Assembly (NCBI GenBank): GCA_016763955.1 | Contig: JAESSU010000157.1 | Span: 1-6,604 of the forward strand | Source: Phycisphaeraceae bacterium | Lineage (GTDB): Bacteria > Planctomycetota > Phycisphaerae > Phycisphaerales > Phycisphaeraceae | DNA: 6,604 bases | Reading direction: 5' to 3' | Part shown: positions 1 through 6,481 of the stretch, piece after piece | Layout: every line of letters begins with the position of its first letter | How positions within the stretch are numbered: the stretch's first letter is position 1 | The notes under the pieces: generated by a model | The model's input: the letters and a program-made list of their open reading frames with translations, nothing else | Database searches by the model: none | What the model was told of the DNA's origin: nothing | Position numbers and translations under genes: made by a program

Positions 1-1
1 C

Positions 2-1204
2 ATTGGTGGCGATGCACCGGTCGTCGTTCAGACGATGACCGAGGGGTACACCTATGCCATCGATTCATGTGTCGCTGAGATAAACAAGCTCGCAGCAGCA
101 GGCGCGGAGATGGTTCGCGTGGCTGTCCCTGAACCCAAAGACACTGCGGCTCTCAAAGAGATCATGCCCCAGATACAAGTTCCAATTGTTGCGGATGTGC
201 ATTTTCACTTTAAGCGTGCCTTGGAAGCCATTGAAGCAGGGGTTCATAAAATCCGACTCAACCCGGGCAATATCCAAGACCGCAAACAAGTCGAAGCAGT
301 GATCGCTGCATGTAAGGAACGCAAGGTTCCTATTCGAATCGGCGTGAACGAAGGATCCATTGTTGAACGGCGTGATAAGCAAAAACGACTCAAAGAACTC
401 GGCGGTGTCTTTGGTAACAACAAGCACGGGCATTTTCTTGCCATCATGATTGCCAAGCTTGAAGAGTATTTGGACATTTTTTACGAAAATGATTTTTATG
501 ATGTGGTCATCTCTGCCAAGAGTACTGACCCGACATTGGTCATTGCTGCTTATACCGAAATATCCAAACGCTTTGATCATCCATTGCATCTTGGTGTGAC
601 CCATGCAGGCCCGCGTGAGACGGCTATTATTCGTTCATGTGTGCCTTTGGGGACATTGCTTGCCAATGGGATTGGTGACACGGTTCGCATTAGCTATGCC
701 TCGTCATCGGTCTATGAAGTCGAAGATGCTTTTGAAATGCTTTACTGTCTTGAATTGCGTGATCGCAAGGGCGTGGACCTGATTGCTTGTCCGACCTGTG
801 GCCGTATTCAAGTGGACCTTTTTACATTGGTTCAGGAAGTTCGCAAGAAACTCAAGGAAGAGATTTTGTTGCCGATTAAGGTTGCGGTGATGGGTTGTAT
901 CGTCAATGGCCCTGGTGAAGCAGAAGGCGCAGACGTTGCTATTTTTGCCGGTGACCGTCGTGGGATTATTTACGTGCAAGGTCAAAAAGTTGACAACGTG
1001 CCTGAGGAAGAAATTCTGGAAGCATTGCTTGCTCACTGCAAGGCATTTGAAGCCAAGGTCAATGCAGGTCAAGCCAAGCTCGGCCAGAAAATAGTTGAAA
1101 TTGCTCCGCCTGATCCTATTGGGGAATTGGGTAGCGGTTTTGATAAAATTGCCACAGGAAACGTTGAGAAAATCACGCCTCTGACTTTTGATAAAAATGA
1201 CTGA
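2..1204 (+). CDS. ispG: 4-hydroxy-3-methylbut-2-enyl diphosphate synthase, 5'-truncated by the window edge
   Basis: IspG (GcpE) is the iron-sulfur enzyme of the MEP isoprenoid pathway that reductively converts MEcPP to HMBPP in the cytoplasm. The reading frame is open from base 2 and gives 400 residues before the TGA stop; the real start lies upstream, so the ATG at 35 is internal. The fragment opens with IGGDAPVVVQTMT, the usual IspG N-terminal region. It then shows TIM-barrel signatures (VADVHF, KIRLNPGNI, HLGVTHAGP, GTLLANGIGDTVRIS). The C-terminal domain carries the [4Fe-4S] cysteines: CPTC at fragment residues 263 and 266, and C299 in VMGCIVNGPGEAEGAD, with the conserved Glu at 306. There is no large insertion between barrel and cluster domain, so this is the common two-domain bacterial form, and only the first residues appear missing. 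No GC-rich terminator follows. The downstream genes have their own promoter. Confidence 0.97.
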   Translation: MGGDAPVVVQTMTEGYTYAIDSCVAEINKLAAAGAEMVRVAVPEPKDTAALKEIMPQIQVPIVADVHFHFKRALEAIEAGVHKIRLNPGNIQDRKQVEAVIAACKERKVPIRIGVNEGSIVERRDKQKRLKELGGVFGNNKHGHFLAIMIAKLEEYLDIFYENDFYDVVISAKSTDPTLVIAAYTEISKRFDHPLHLGVTHAGPRETAIIRSCVPLGTLLANGIGDTVRISYASSSVYEVEDAFEMLYCLELRDRKGVDLIACPTCGRIQVDLFTLVQEVRKKLKEEILLPIKVAVMGCIVNGPGEAEGADVAIFAGDRRGIIYVQGQKVDNVPEEEILEALLAHCKAFEAKVNAGQAKLGQKIVEIAPPDPIGELGSGFDKIATGNVEKITPLTFDKND

Positions 1205-1359
1205 CCGCTTTAAACCTGCTTTATTTCATTAGAATAATTCTATAACAAACCAAGTTAAGCATGATCTTGTGCTATTTGTGCTTCAACGATCTGAATTTGA
1301 GTTCAATGTGTCGTTGAAATTAAATATTTACAAAACACTTCGCGGATGCGTTTAAGCCA
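1205..1359. other. AT-rich spacer after ispG
   Basis: No gene is visible here. The stretch is AT-rich and holds a short palindrome TAGAAT-A-ATTCTA at 1230-1242, a close direct repeat TTGTGCT just after 1265, and the larger inverted repeat listed separately at 1282-1318. None of these is followed by a T run, so no intrinsic terminator for ispG is apparent; termination may be Rho-dependent, which is an inference. Confidence 0.6.
1282..1318. repeat. 8-bp inverted repeat with nested arms upstream of a promoter
   Basis: TTCAACGA at 1282-1289 is repeated inverted and without mismatch as TCGTTGAA at 1311-1318, with 21 nt between. Inside the loop a second pair, TGAA at 1292-1295 and TTCA at 1302-1305, can also form. 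The element ends about 41 bp before the -35 box at 1360 and is not followed by T's. It could be a hairpin at the ispG 3' end or a regulator binding site; the sequence does not decide between them. Confidence 0.45.
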
Positions 1360-1387
1360 TTGACAGTTATTAACCGACAGTTACTAT
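1360..1387 (+). promoter_or_regulatory. Sigma70-type promoter for the membrane-protein pair
   Basis: A perfect -35 box TTGACA (1360-1365) is followed after 16 bp by TACTAT (1382-1387), which keeps the key T, A, A and T of the -10 consensus. A start near 1394 is predicted, giving a leader of about 270 nt before the ATG at 1664. An 8-bp direct repeat GACAGTTA (1362-1369 and 1376-1383) overlaps both boxes and may be an operator. Confidence 0.65.
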
Positions 1388-1393
1388 ATAAAA

Positions 1394-1663
1394 GTATTGT
1401 TTGGCATGATTGTGAGAGAACATCTATTGTTCTCACGTTTTGAAAGACGTCTGTCTGATCAGTCACCTCATTTTGTCAATGTTTATAGTTGTCGCAAGGG
1501 AAGAGAAGAGACTGCCCTTTTATTTTTAGTATTGCCTTTCTTCACGTTATTCCGTGGGAGATGTGATTGCGAGTTAATCACGTCGGTTAATCTGTTATTT
1601 GTACACCAGTCGTTAGAGGTGTGGTGTTATACCTATCTTAATTGTTCACAGGAGACCTAGAAC
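1394..1663 (+). promoter_or_regulatory. Long 5' leader with several hairpins
   Basis: If the promoter at 1360-1387 is used, this is an untranslated leader of about 270 nt. Visible structure: a 7-bp hairpin GAGAACA/TGTTCTC (1416-1422 with 1428-1434); two 8-bp palindromes, AGACGTCT (1445-1452) and CTGATCAG (1455-1462); a hairpin GTGATT/AATCAC (1563-1568 with 1576-1581), extendable by two further pairs; and AGGT/ACCT (1617-1620 with 1631-1634) shortly before the ribosome binding site. I recognise no known riboswitch class. An 87-codon frame at 1397-1660 starts with TTG, lacks a ribosome binding site and is probably not a gene. Confidence 0.4.
1650..1654 (+). promoter_or_regulatory. Ribosome binding site AGGAG
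   Basis: AGGAG stands 9 nt before the ATG at 1664 and fixes that start for the 244-residue protein. It is the clearest Shine-Dalgarno sequence in the window together with that of rho. Confidence 0.8.
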
Positions 1664-2398
1664 ATGGCCGAACAGTCACCGGGCAACCAAGTTGAAAACC
1701 AGAATTTATCTGCAATTGAATGCTCACTTGCAGATGCACACAAAAAACTAAGCAAGCTACACGATGTCCAACGTGCTTCACGTGTACAACTCATGGTGCT
1801 TGTTGGCGCTTTAGTCTTGGTCATGCTGATTTTTGGAGCCCGAATTTACGGGCGTGTTAAGCAGAATTTTAATCACAATCAAGTTCGCAGCCAACTCCTT
1901 GAACGCTTACCCATTCTTGGGCAAGATATCGCAAAGCAGCTTGAACCTGTATTGCATCAGGTTGCCCCTGTCTATGGTCAGCAATTAAAAGATCGTGTCG
2001 TCAAAATCGCTCCAGATTTACGAGATGATGCAGATCGGTTACTCAAAGAGTTACCCAATCAAATCCATGAAGACATCATGGGGATTCTTAAACAATCCAT
2101 TGACCGCGTTGCAATGTCAATCCAAATGGATGCCAAGAAAACGTTCCCGTATCTTAGTGACCAACGAGCGCATGGCATGATGGAGCATCTTACAGATGCA
2201 TTGGATCGCGAGTCTCAGCAGGTCACCCAAAAAGCGGAAGGCATATTTGCTTTTGAACTTCAAAATGTTCATGACATATTCACACGTTTTGATGTCCCAA
2301 CTGTGAATAACAAAGATCAGTATCAAATCGAACGTGAGATGATTCATCACCTATTGATGTATCTGGACAGCCAACTGATGACCGACGCAGCAGAATAA
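1664..2398 (+). CDS. Unrecognised single-span membrane protein with helical C-terminal domain (paralogue 1)
   Basis: I do not recognise a named family for this 244-residue protein. The start is fixed by AGGAG 9 nt upstream. Residues 1-40 are polar and end in a basic helix-like stretch (KKLSKL, then R37 and R40). Residues about 41-59 form one hydrophobic membrane helix (VQLMVLVGALVLVMLIFGA), followed by R60, R64 and K66. The rest is predicted to be amphipathic helices broken by prolines at 83, 95, 102, 117 and 131, and there are no catalytic motifs. Topology is uncertain because basic residues flank both sides of the helix; by analogy with its neighbour I favour N-in and C-out. The next gene has the same order of parts and a shared C-terminal pattern (HDIFTRF at 203-209, then MIHHLL), so the two are probably diverged tandem duplicates in one transcription unit. 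A scaffold, stalk or envelope role is possible but nothing in the sequence specifies it. Confidence 0.85.
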   Translation: MAEQSPGNQVENQNLSAIECSLADAHKKLSKLHDVQRASRVQLMVLVGALVLVMLIFGARIYGRVKQNFNHNQVRSQLLERLPILGQDIAKQLEPVLHQVAPVYGQQLKDRVVKIAPDLRDDADRLLKELPNQIHEDIMGILKQSIDRVAMSIQMDAKKTFPYLSDQRAHGMMEHLTDALDRESQQVTQKAEGIFAFELQNVHDIFTRFDVPTVNNKDQYQIEREMIHHLLMYLDSQLMTDAAE

Positions 2399-2443
2399 TA
2401 AATCTGCCTGTAAATAGTCACTATTTCTTTTATTTTAATCCAA

Positions 2444-2458
2444 TCATTTCAGAAATGA
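2444..2458. repeat. 15-bp perfect palindrome before the second membrane-protein gene
   Basis: TCATTTC-A-GAAATGA has two 7-bp arms around one central base and ends 9 nt before the ATG at 2468. It overlaps the only weak Shine-Dalgarno candidate, GAGA at 2457-2460. It could be a protein binding site. It would make a poor RNA hairpin, because the tight turn would cost several pairs. A weaker AT-only hairpin, AAATAG/CTATTT, lies at 2412-2426. Confidence 0.4.
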
Positions 2459-2467
2459 GATATCGAT

Positions 2468-3178
2468 ATGAGTCAAACAAATATTCTTGAAGAACGTCTA
2501 ATGCGTTTACAAGCCACACTTGATGAAACCCTCTCTTCAGCGACGCGTCGCAAATCGACCTCCTTGGTCATTCTCGTTATTGGCCTGATCGCACTTTCTT
2601 TTTACCTCATGGTAGCGTACTACAAAATCGCGGAATTTGATTCCAAGGTTGTCATCCTAAACCTCGAAAACTACACCCGACAACAAGTTGATCTGGCTAG
2701 GCCGCAACTCGCAGAACAGTTAATTGCCTACGCTCCAGATGCTGCGGACCAACTTGAAAGTCTTGTCCGCCAAGCACCTGGGCAGTTAACCAGTCAAGTC
2801 CGTTATTCCATCAAACAACTGGTTGTCGATGCGATTCCCGATTTAGAAGCGAAACTTTATCTCCAGTTAAAAGACGGACTTGATCAAGCCCATGAAAAAC
2901 TCCCCAAGGATGACTCAGGGCAAGTTGACGAAAAAGCCTTCCGCGCGGCCATGGATGATGTCGCAGCCAGCTACGGCAAAGAAGTTCAAAAACTCGTGGA
3001 TCAAATACACGCAATTTACACCCTGCGAGCCAAAGATATTCTAGACTCACTGACCTTACTAGCTAAAGGCAAAAATCTAGATGCCTCTCAACAACAACTC
3101 AGGGGAGCAATGATTCGTTTCCTACAACTAATGGAAAAATGGGAACCCAAAGCGACCCCCCAAATACCTGCTCAATAA
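2468..3178 (+). CDS. Unrecognised single-span membrane protein with helical C-terminal domain (paralogue 2)
   Basis: This 236-residue protein is also of no family I can name. Residues 5-29 look like a short amphipathic helix ending in a basic patch (RRK at 27-29). Residues about 31-51 are a membrane helix (STSLVILVIGLIALSFYLMVA). The basic patch before the helix and few charges after it suggest N-in, with a C-terminal domain outside the inner membrane. The domain is amphipathic helix broken by prolines at 79, 90, 104 and 124, with repeated AP turns (YAPDAADQL, QAPGQL). It shares with the upstream protein the order of parts, similar size, and a C-terminal pattern: HAIYTLR at 181-187, then MIRFLQL. 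It lies 69 nt downstream of that gene with no terminator between, so the two are probably co-transcribed. The ribosome binding site is weak (GAGA, 7 nt before ATG). No enzyme motif is visible. Confidence 0.85.
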   Translation: MSQTNILEERLMRLQATLDETLSSATRRKSTSLVILVIGLIALSFYLMVAYYKIAEFDSKVVILNLENYTRQQVDLARPQLAEQLIAYAPDAADQLESLVRQAPGQLTSQVRYSIKQLVVDAIPDLEAKLYLQLKDGLDQAHEKLPKDDSGQVDEKAFRAAMDDVAASYGKEVQKLVDQIHAIYTLRAKDILDSLTLLAKGKNLDASQQQLRGAMIRFLQLMEKWEPKATPQIPAQ

Positions 3179-3194
3179 TTTAACTTGTTCATTG

Positions 3195-3234
3195 CACACT
3201 GCCGCCTGAAGAATTCAGGCGGCAGTGTGTTTTT
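3195..3234 (+). terminator. Strong intrinsic terminator ending the membrane-protein operon
   Basis: A perfect 16-bp GC-rich stem (3195-3210 pairing with 3214-3229, core CTGCCGCC/GGCGGCAG) closes a GAA loop and is followed at once by five T's (3230-3234). It sits 16 nt after the stop of the second membrane-protein gene. There is no T run on the other side, so it acts for the + strand only. Confidence 0.95.
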
Positions 3235-3235
3235 A

Positions 3236-3263
3236 TTGACAGCCACCACATGGACTTTAGAAT
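3236..3263 (+). promoter_or_regulatory. Sigma70-type promoter for coaE
   Basis: TTGACA (3236-3241) and TAGAAT (3258-3263) are separated by 16 bp; the -35 box is perfect and the -10 matches five of six positions. The start should fall near 3270, leaving a leader of about 65 nt. The -35 box begins two bases after the T run of the preceding terminator, so the two units are insulated back to back. Confidence 0.75.
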
Positions 3264-3334
3264 GTATCCTCATTACGCACTAGCGATGCGACTAAAATCA
3301 CTAATCTTAATTTTTTTAATAACACGCTCTTCTC

Positions 3335-3982
3335 ATGCAATACTGGCAATTCGGCACTAAACCTGTGATCGGCCTGACTGGTGGAATCGGATCAGGCAAA
3401 AGCTTTGTTGCATCACTTTTAAAACAACTTGGTTGTGGCGTGATTGATTCTGATCGTTTCTCCAGACAAGCCTTATCTGATCCTGAAATTTGCTCGCAAA
3501 TAAAAAATATTTGGGGCGACACCCTCTTTTTAGATGACGGGCGACTTAATCGTCAAGCTATGGCACAACGTGTGTTTACGTCCCCTAATCAACTTAAACA
3601 ATTAGAACAAATCATTCACCCCTACGTACACAAGCTGCGAACTGTTAACCGAAAACAAATGCTCGAAAATCCAGCAATAATCGCGGTGGTGGAAGATTGC
3701 CCCTTACTTTATGAAACGGGACTTGACTCTGAGGTAGATGTGACTATCTTTATCGCCGTTGAGACTAAAATCAGGCTTAGTCGAGTCCATCTGACACGAG
3801 GCTGGTCAGAATTAGAACTCATTAAGCGTGAGAAAAATCAGTTAAAACTTGACACCAAGGCAAAATATGCCGATTATGTAATTAACAATAATGGTTCTGA
3901 GAAAGAATGTTCCGATCAGATCAGCCTTGTTCTTTCCAAGATTCTCCAATCACCTGACAATAAGTCTGAGATTATTAACTGA
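3335..3982 (+). CDS. coaE: Dephospho-CoA kinase
   Basis: CoaE phosphorylates the 3'-hydroxyl of dephospho-CoA with ATP, the last step of coenzyme A synthesis, in the cytoplasm. The 215 residues match the usual family length of about 200. Visible signatures: the P-loop GGIGSGKS at 16-23; VIDSD with D38 and D40 in the place of the family's DAD substrate motif; IIHPYV with H95-P96; PLLYE at 123-127; lid arginines near R150 and R155; and KYADYVINNNGS near the C-terminus. The ATG at 3335 is the first start codon after an in-frame TAA at 3320, and it leaves only about 10 residues before the first strand, as expected. No Shine-Dalgarno sequence is evident; the preceding bases are T-rich then CTCTTCTC. 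A promoter lies at 3236-3263. The rho gene follows after about 260 nt, an arrangement I recall from several phyla. Confidence 0.96.
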   Translation: MQYWQFGTKPVIGLTGGIGSGKSFVASLLKQLGCGVIDSDRFSRQALSDPEICSQIKNIWGDTLFLDDGRLNRQAMAQRVFTSPNQLKQLEQIIHPYVHKLRTVNRKQMLENPAIIAVVEDCPLLYETGLDSEVDVTIFIAVETKIRLSRVHLTRGWSELELIKREKNQLKLDTKAKYADYVINNNGSEKECSDQISLVLSKILQSPDNKSEIIN

Positions 3983-4228
3983 AACCATCGGACACGATTC
4001 CCGCGTCTTACGTATCAGTTATTCGGAGTTTTTGAAAAACTCGTCACCTATTTAAGCCCGGTCTTTAACGATTAGCTTAAACAAGGGACTTTGCCCACAA
4101 GGCAACAATCGTAAACTGACGCACGGATGCGCCAATGGGCAACCAACTGGTTGAGCTTATGGAAGAGCAATACCGAATCTTCCTTTCCTGCCAAATGCCC
4201 AAATTAAGGCAATTTTAACCCTGACAAG
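3983..4228 (+). promoter_or_regulatory. coaE-rho intergenic region, probable rho leader
   Basis: This 246-nt stretch has no long gene. It holds inverted repeats: GAGTTTTT-G-AAAAACTC (4026-4042); TTTAAGC/GCTTAAA (4051-4057 with 4075-4081); TTGCC/GGCAA around CACAA (4091-4105); and CAACC/GGTTG around AACT (4140-4153). None is followed by a T run. From about 4170 to 4225 the + strand is rich in C and poor in G, the composition expected of a Rho loading (rut) site. I find no convincing promoter, so rho may be read from the coaE promoter or from an atypical one. Rho autoregulation through its leader is known in E. coli; its use here is an inference. Confidence 0.4.
4159..4218 (+). CDS. Possible 19-residue leader peptide before rho
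   Basis: An ATG at 4159 opens a short frame, [19 protein letters not shown], ending in TAA at 4216-4218, 26 nt before the rho ATG. No strong ribosome binding site precedes it; GTTGAG a few bases upstream is a poor match. E. coli rho is also preceded by a short leader ORF, but this peptide does not resemble that one as I recall it. A frame this short can easily arise by chance. Confidence 0.2.
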   Translation: MEEQYRIFLSCQMPKLRQF

Positions 4229-4233
4229 AGGAG
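4229..4233 (+). promoter_or_regulatory. Ribosome binding site AGGAG before rho, with ambiguous start
   Basis: AGGAG lies within a purine run (AAGAGGAGAG). It stands 5 nt before a TTG at 4239 and 11 nt before an ATG at 4245, both in frame. The first spacing is somewhat short and the second somewhat long, so it does not settle the start. I prefer the ATG because of its codon and because MAKTTTKKK is a natural N-terminus. Confidence 0.7.
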
Positions 4234-4244
4234 AGTCATTGGCG

Positions 4245-6245
4245 ATGGCCAAGACCACCACGAAAAAAAAAGTGACCAAAAAAGCAGCTGCTAAAAAGGC
4301 TGCCCCCGTCACCAAAGAATTGTTCGACACGCAAGCTCCCAAAGAAGCAATCGTGAACGAGGACAAACCTAAGAGAAGAAGACTTAAGGCTCCCAAAGCG
4401 ACTAAAGCGGCGGCGGCTAAGCCTGCTTCTGAGGATATTGCTCAAGAAAAGCCGGTACAGAAAAAGACGACTGCGTCTAAATCTGCCAGTAAGCCTGAGA
4501 CTTCTGAAACTTCTGAGAAACCTAATACGCCTAAGAAGCCTGTCACTTCTGAATCTTCTAACACACCCCAGAAGTCTGAAGCCACTGCTGCGCCCGCAGC
4601 TGAAGCGCCTAGGGAAAATGAGCCGCAACAACAGAAACAGCAGCAACAACAACCCCGGCAAGATGGTGATAATCGCAATCGCAATCAGAACCAGCAAGGC
4701 CATCAGAATCAGCAAAAGTTCAGCAACCGCAACAACCGCAGCAGACGCAGTGGAAAATTCGGTGGACGCAATGACGGTCGTAATTACAACGACAATCGGG
4801 GCGACAACCGTAACAACAACGGCGGGAACAATAGCCAACACTACAACCAGCAAGGCAACAACGCCGGACATTCCTCTGGCGGCTCATACAGTGGTGGCCA
4901 TGCTAATCCACGCGACAATTCAGATGCTCAACTAGATGCTGAAACGCAAGCTCGTTATGAGCAGGCCAAACATTCAGATATCTCCATCCGTGACTTGCAG
5001 AAAATGGAGCTTGATAAACTTTTCGAACTCGCTGAAACTGAAAAAGTCGAAAACTACACGGGGCTAAACAAGCAGGAACTGATCTTCCACATCCTCAAGC
5101 AACGCATCAAAAACCAAGGGTTAATGTACGGCGAAGGTGTGCTCGAAATCCTACCTGATGGATTTGGCTTCTTGCGAAGTCCAGAATATTCATACTTGGC
5201 CTGCCCAGACGATATTTATGTCTCACCGTCACAGATTCGTCGCTTTGGTCTTAAACCCGGACATATCGTCCAAGGCACCATCCGTCCGCCCAAGGAATCC
5301 GAAAAATACTTCGCTCTCCTACGCGTCGATGCGGTCAACGGCCATCCGCCTGACCACCTTAATGATATCCGTAACTTTGAAGACCTCACCCCATTGCATC
5401 CGTTCCAACGATTCATTCTAGAGCAGGGGGATGGTTCCAAACGTGACCTGTCCATGCGTGTGGTCGATCTGGTGACCCCTATCGGTCGCGGACAACGCGG
5501 GTTGATTGTGGCACCACCACGAACCGGTAAAACGGTCATGATGCAATCATTGGCTAACTCTATTATCAATAGCTATCCCGACTGTAAAGTCATCGTGTTG
5601 TTGATTGATGAACGCCCTGAAGAAGTCACCGACTTCCGCCAAAACACCCCCAAGGATGTCGAGATTATCGCTTCGACTTTTGATGAACAAACCTCACGCC
5701 ACGTGCAGGTCTGCGAAATGGTCATCGAAAAATCTCGTCGTGCAGTTGAGTTTGGCGAACATGTCGTGATCCTCATGGACTCATTGACACGTATGGCCCG
5801 TGCGTACAACCAGGAAATGCCTCACTCAGGCAAAATCCTCTCGGGCGGTCTAGATGCCAATGCACTACAACGTCCACGTAAGTTCCTAGGTTCAGCCCGC
5901 GCGATTGAAAATGGCGGGTCACTCACCATCATTGCCACCGCACTGGTTGACACTGGCTCAAAGATGGACGACATCATCTTTGAAGAGTTCAAAGGCACCG
6001 GCAACATGGAACTGCACCTTGACCGTCGTCTCGTCGAGAAGCGAACCTACCCAGCCATCGACGTTGCAGCATCAGGCACACGTCGCGAAGAACTACTCTT
6101 AGACCCCCGTGAGTTGGATCTAACATATCGCCTGCGTAAGGTACTGGCAGACATGAACGTGGTTGAATCCATGGAACTGCTCAAGAACCGCTTAGAGCGT
6201 GTCAAAACCAATGGCGAGTTCCTACTCACAATGAACCTAGACTAA
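4245..6245 (+). CDS. rho: Transcription termination factor Rho with long disordered N-terminal extension
   Basis: Rho is a hexameric RNA-dependent ATPase that loads on C-rich nascent RNA and releases RNA polymerase. The protein has 666 residues against about 420 for E. coli Rho. Residues 1-125 are Lys/Ala/Ser/Thr/Pro-rich, and 126-225 are Gln/Asn/Arg/Gly-rich and low complexity. A Rho N-terminal helical domain begins near 245 ([17 protein letters not shown]), followed by the cold-shock-like RNA-binding domain at about 292-370 with the RNP motif DGFGFLRS at 305-312. The ATPase core is complete: Walker A APPRTGKT 423-430, DERPEEV 455-461 with catalytic E456, Walker B VVILMDS 507-513, a Q-loop region around SGKILSGG, the R-loop stretch EEFKGTGNM, and the arginine finger R613 in ASGTRREE. 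Core motifs are intact, so it should be active. The usual Lys before the P-loop (APPKAGKT in E. coli) is Arg here. A TTG at 4239 would add two residues. The extension may bind RNA or promote condensation, as described for Rho with such regions in other bacteria; that is an inference here. Confidence 0.97.
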   Translation: MAKTTTKKKVTKKAAAKKAAPVTKELFDTQAPKEAIVNEDKPKRRRLKAPKATKAAAAKPASEDIAQEKPVQKKTTASKSASKPETSETSEKPNTPKKPVTSESSNTPQKSEATAAPAAEAPRENEPQQQKQQQQQPRQDGDNRNRNQNQQGHQNQQKFSNRNNRSRRSGKFGGRNDGRNYNDNRGDNRNNNGGNNSQHYNQQGNNAGHSSGGSYSGGHANPRDNSDAQLDAETQARYEQAKHSDISIRDLQKMELDKLFELAETEKVENYTGLNKQELIFHILKQRIKNQGLMYGEGVLEILPDGFGFLRSPEYSYLACPDDIYVSPSQIRRFGLKPGHIVQGTIRPPKESEKYFALLRVDAVNGHPPDHLNDIRNFEDLTPLHPFQRFILEQGDGSKRDLSMRVVDLVTPIGRGQRGLIVAPPRTGKTVMMQSLANSIINSYPDCKVIVLLIDERPEEVTDFRQNTPKDVEIIASTFDEQTSRHVQVCEMVIEKSRRAVEFGEHVVILMDSLTRMARAYNQEMPHSGKILSGGLDANALQRPRKFLGSARAIENGGSLTIIATALVDTGSKMDDIIFEEFKGTGNMELHLDRRLVEKRTYPAIDVAASGTRREELLLDPRELDLTYRLRKVLADMNVVESMELLKNRLERVKTNGEFLLTMNLD

Positions 6246-6359
6246 CCCCCCGGACCCCGGAACTTTTCCCTGTGTTCAATAACCTTGACAAAGCCCAATG
6301 CTAAGGCTCTGCGAAGCATGGGATATCCCTCACCCTTTGCGCGTTAAGTGTCCAAAACT

Positions 6360-6397
6360 CAAGTTAAGAACTTGCATTATCATATTTGTGACAAATA
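6360..6397. repeat. Two neighbouring 15-bp palindromes
   Basis: CAAGTT-AAG-AACTTG (6360-6374) and TATTTGT-G-ACAAATA (6383-6397) are both perfect, and their centres are 23 bp apart, about two helical turns. Neither is followed by T's. The arrangement suits a pair of dimeric regulator sites, but the arms differ, so one protein need not bind both. Confidence 0.4.
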
Positions 6398-6481
6398 CAT
6401 CACACATTCCCAAGAACGCAATGAGTAGATAAGGTATCCTGTTAGTAGATTACGAATCCAACCGTATCGTTTGCATTGAAC

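Noticed and set aside
65..604. 179-codon frame on the - strand opposite ispG
   Set aside because: The + strand is unmistakably IspG over this whole stretch; the antisense frame has no recognisable motif.
1397..1660. 87-codon + strand frame between ispG and the first membrane-protein gene
   Set aside because: It starts with TTG just after the promoter, has no ribosome binding site, is rich in Phe, Leu and Cys without domain-like pattern, and its end overlaps the ribosome binding site of the next gene. It is more likely an untranslated leader.
4026..4042. GAGTTTTTGAAAAACTC as a coaE terminator
   Set aside because: The stem is mostly A-T, the turn is tight, and no T run follows.
4236..4871. 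211-codon frame on the - strand opposite the 5' part of rho
   Set aside because: It mirrors the low-complexity Lys/Ala and Gln/Asn region of rho, giving runs of Val, Leu, Arg and Ser. The + strand frame is certain from the intact Rho core.
4438..4935. 165-codon + strand frame overlapping rho in another frame
   Set aside because: It is a by-product of the repetitive rho extension and shows only Leu/Arg and Thr/Ala runs.
6285..6312. TTGACA at 6285 as a promoter after rho
   Set aside because: No acceptable -10 hexamer lies 15-19 bp downstream; the bases there are GCTCTGCG-like.
6387..6404. CRP/FNR-like site TGTGA...TCACA
   Set aside because: The half-sites are separated by 8 bp instead of the usual 6, and the overlapping 15-bp palindrome explains the symmetry better.
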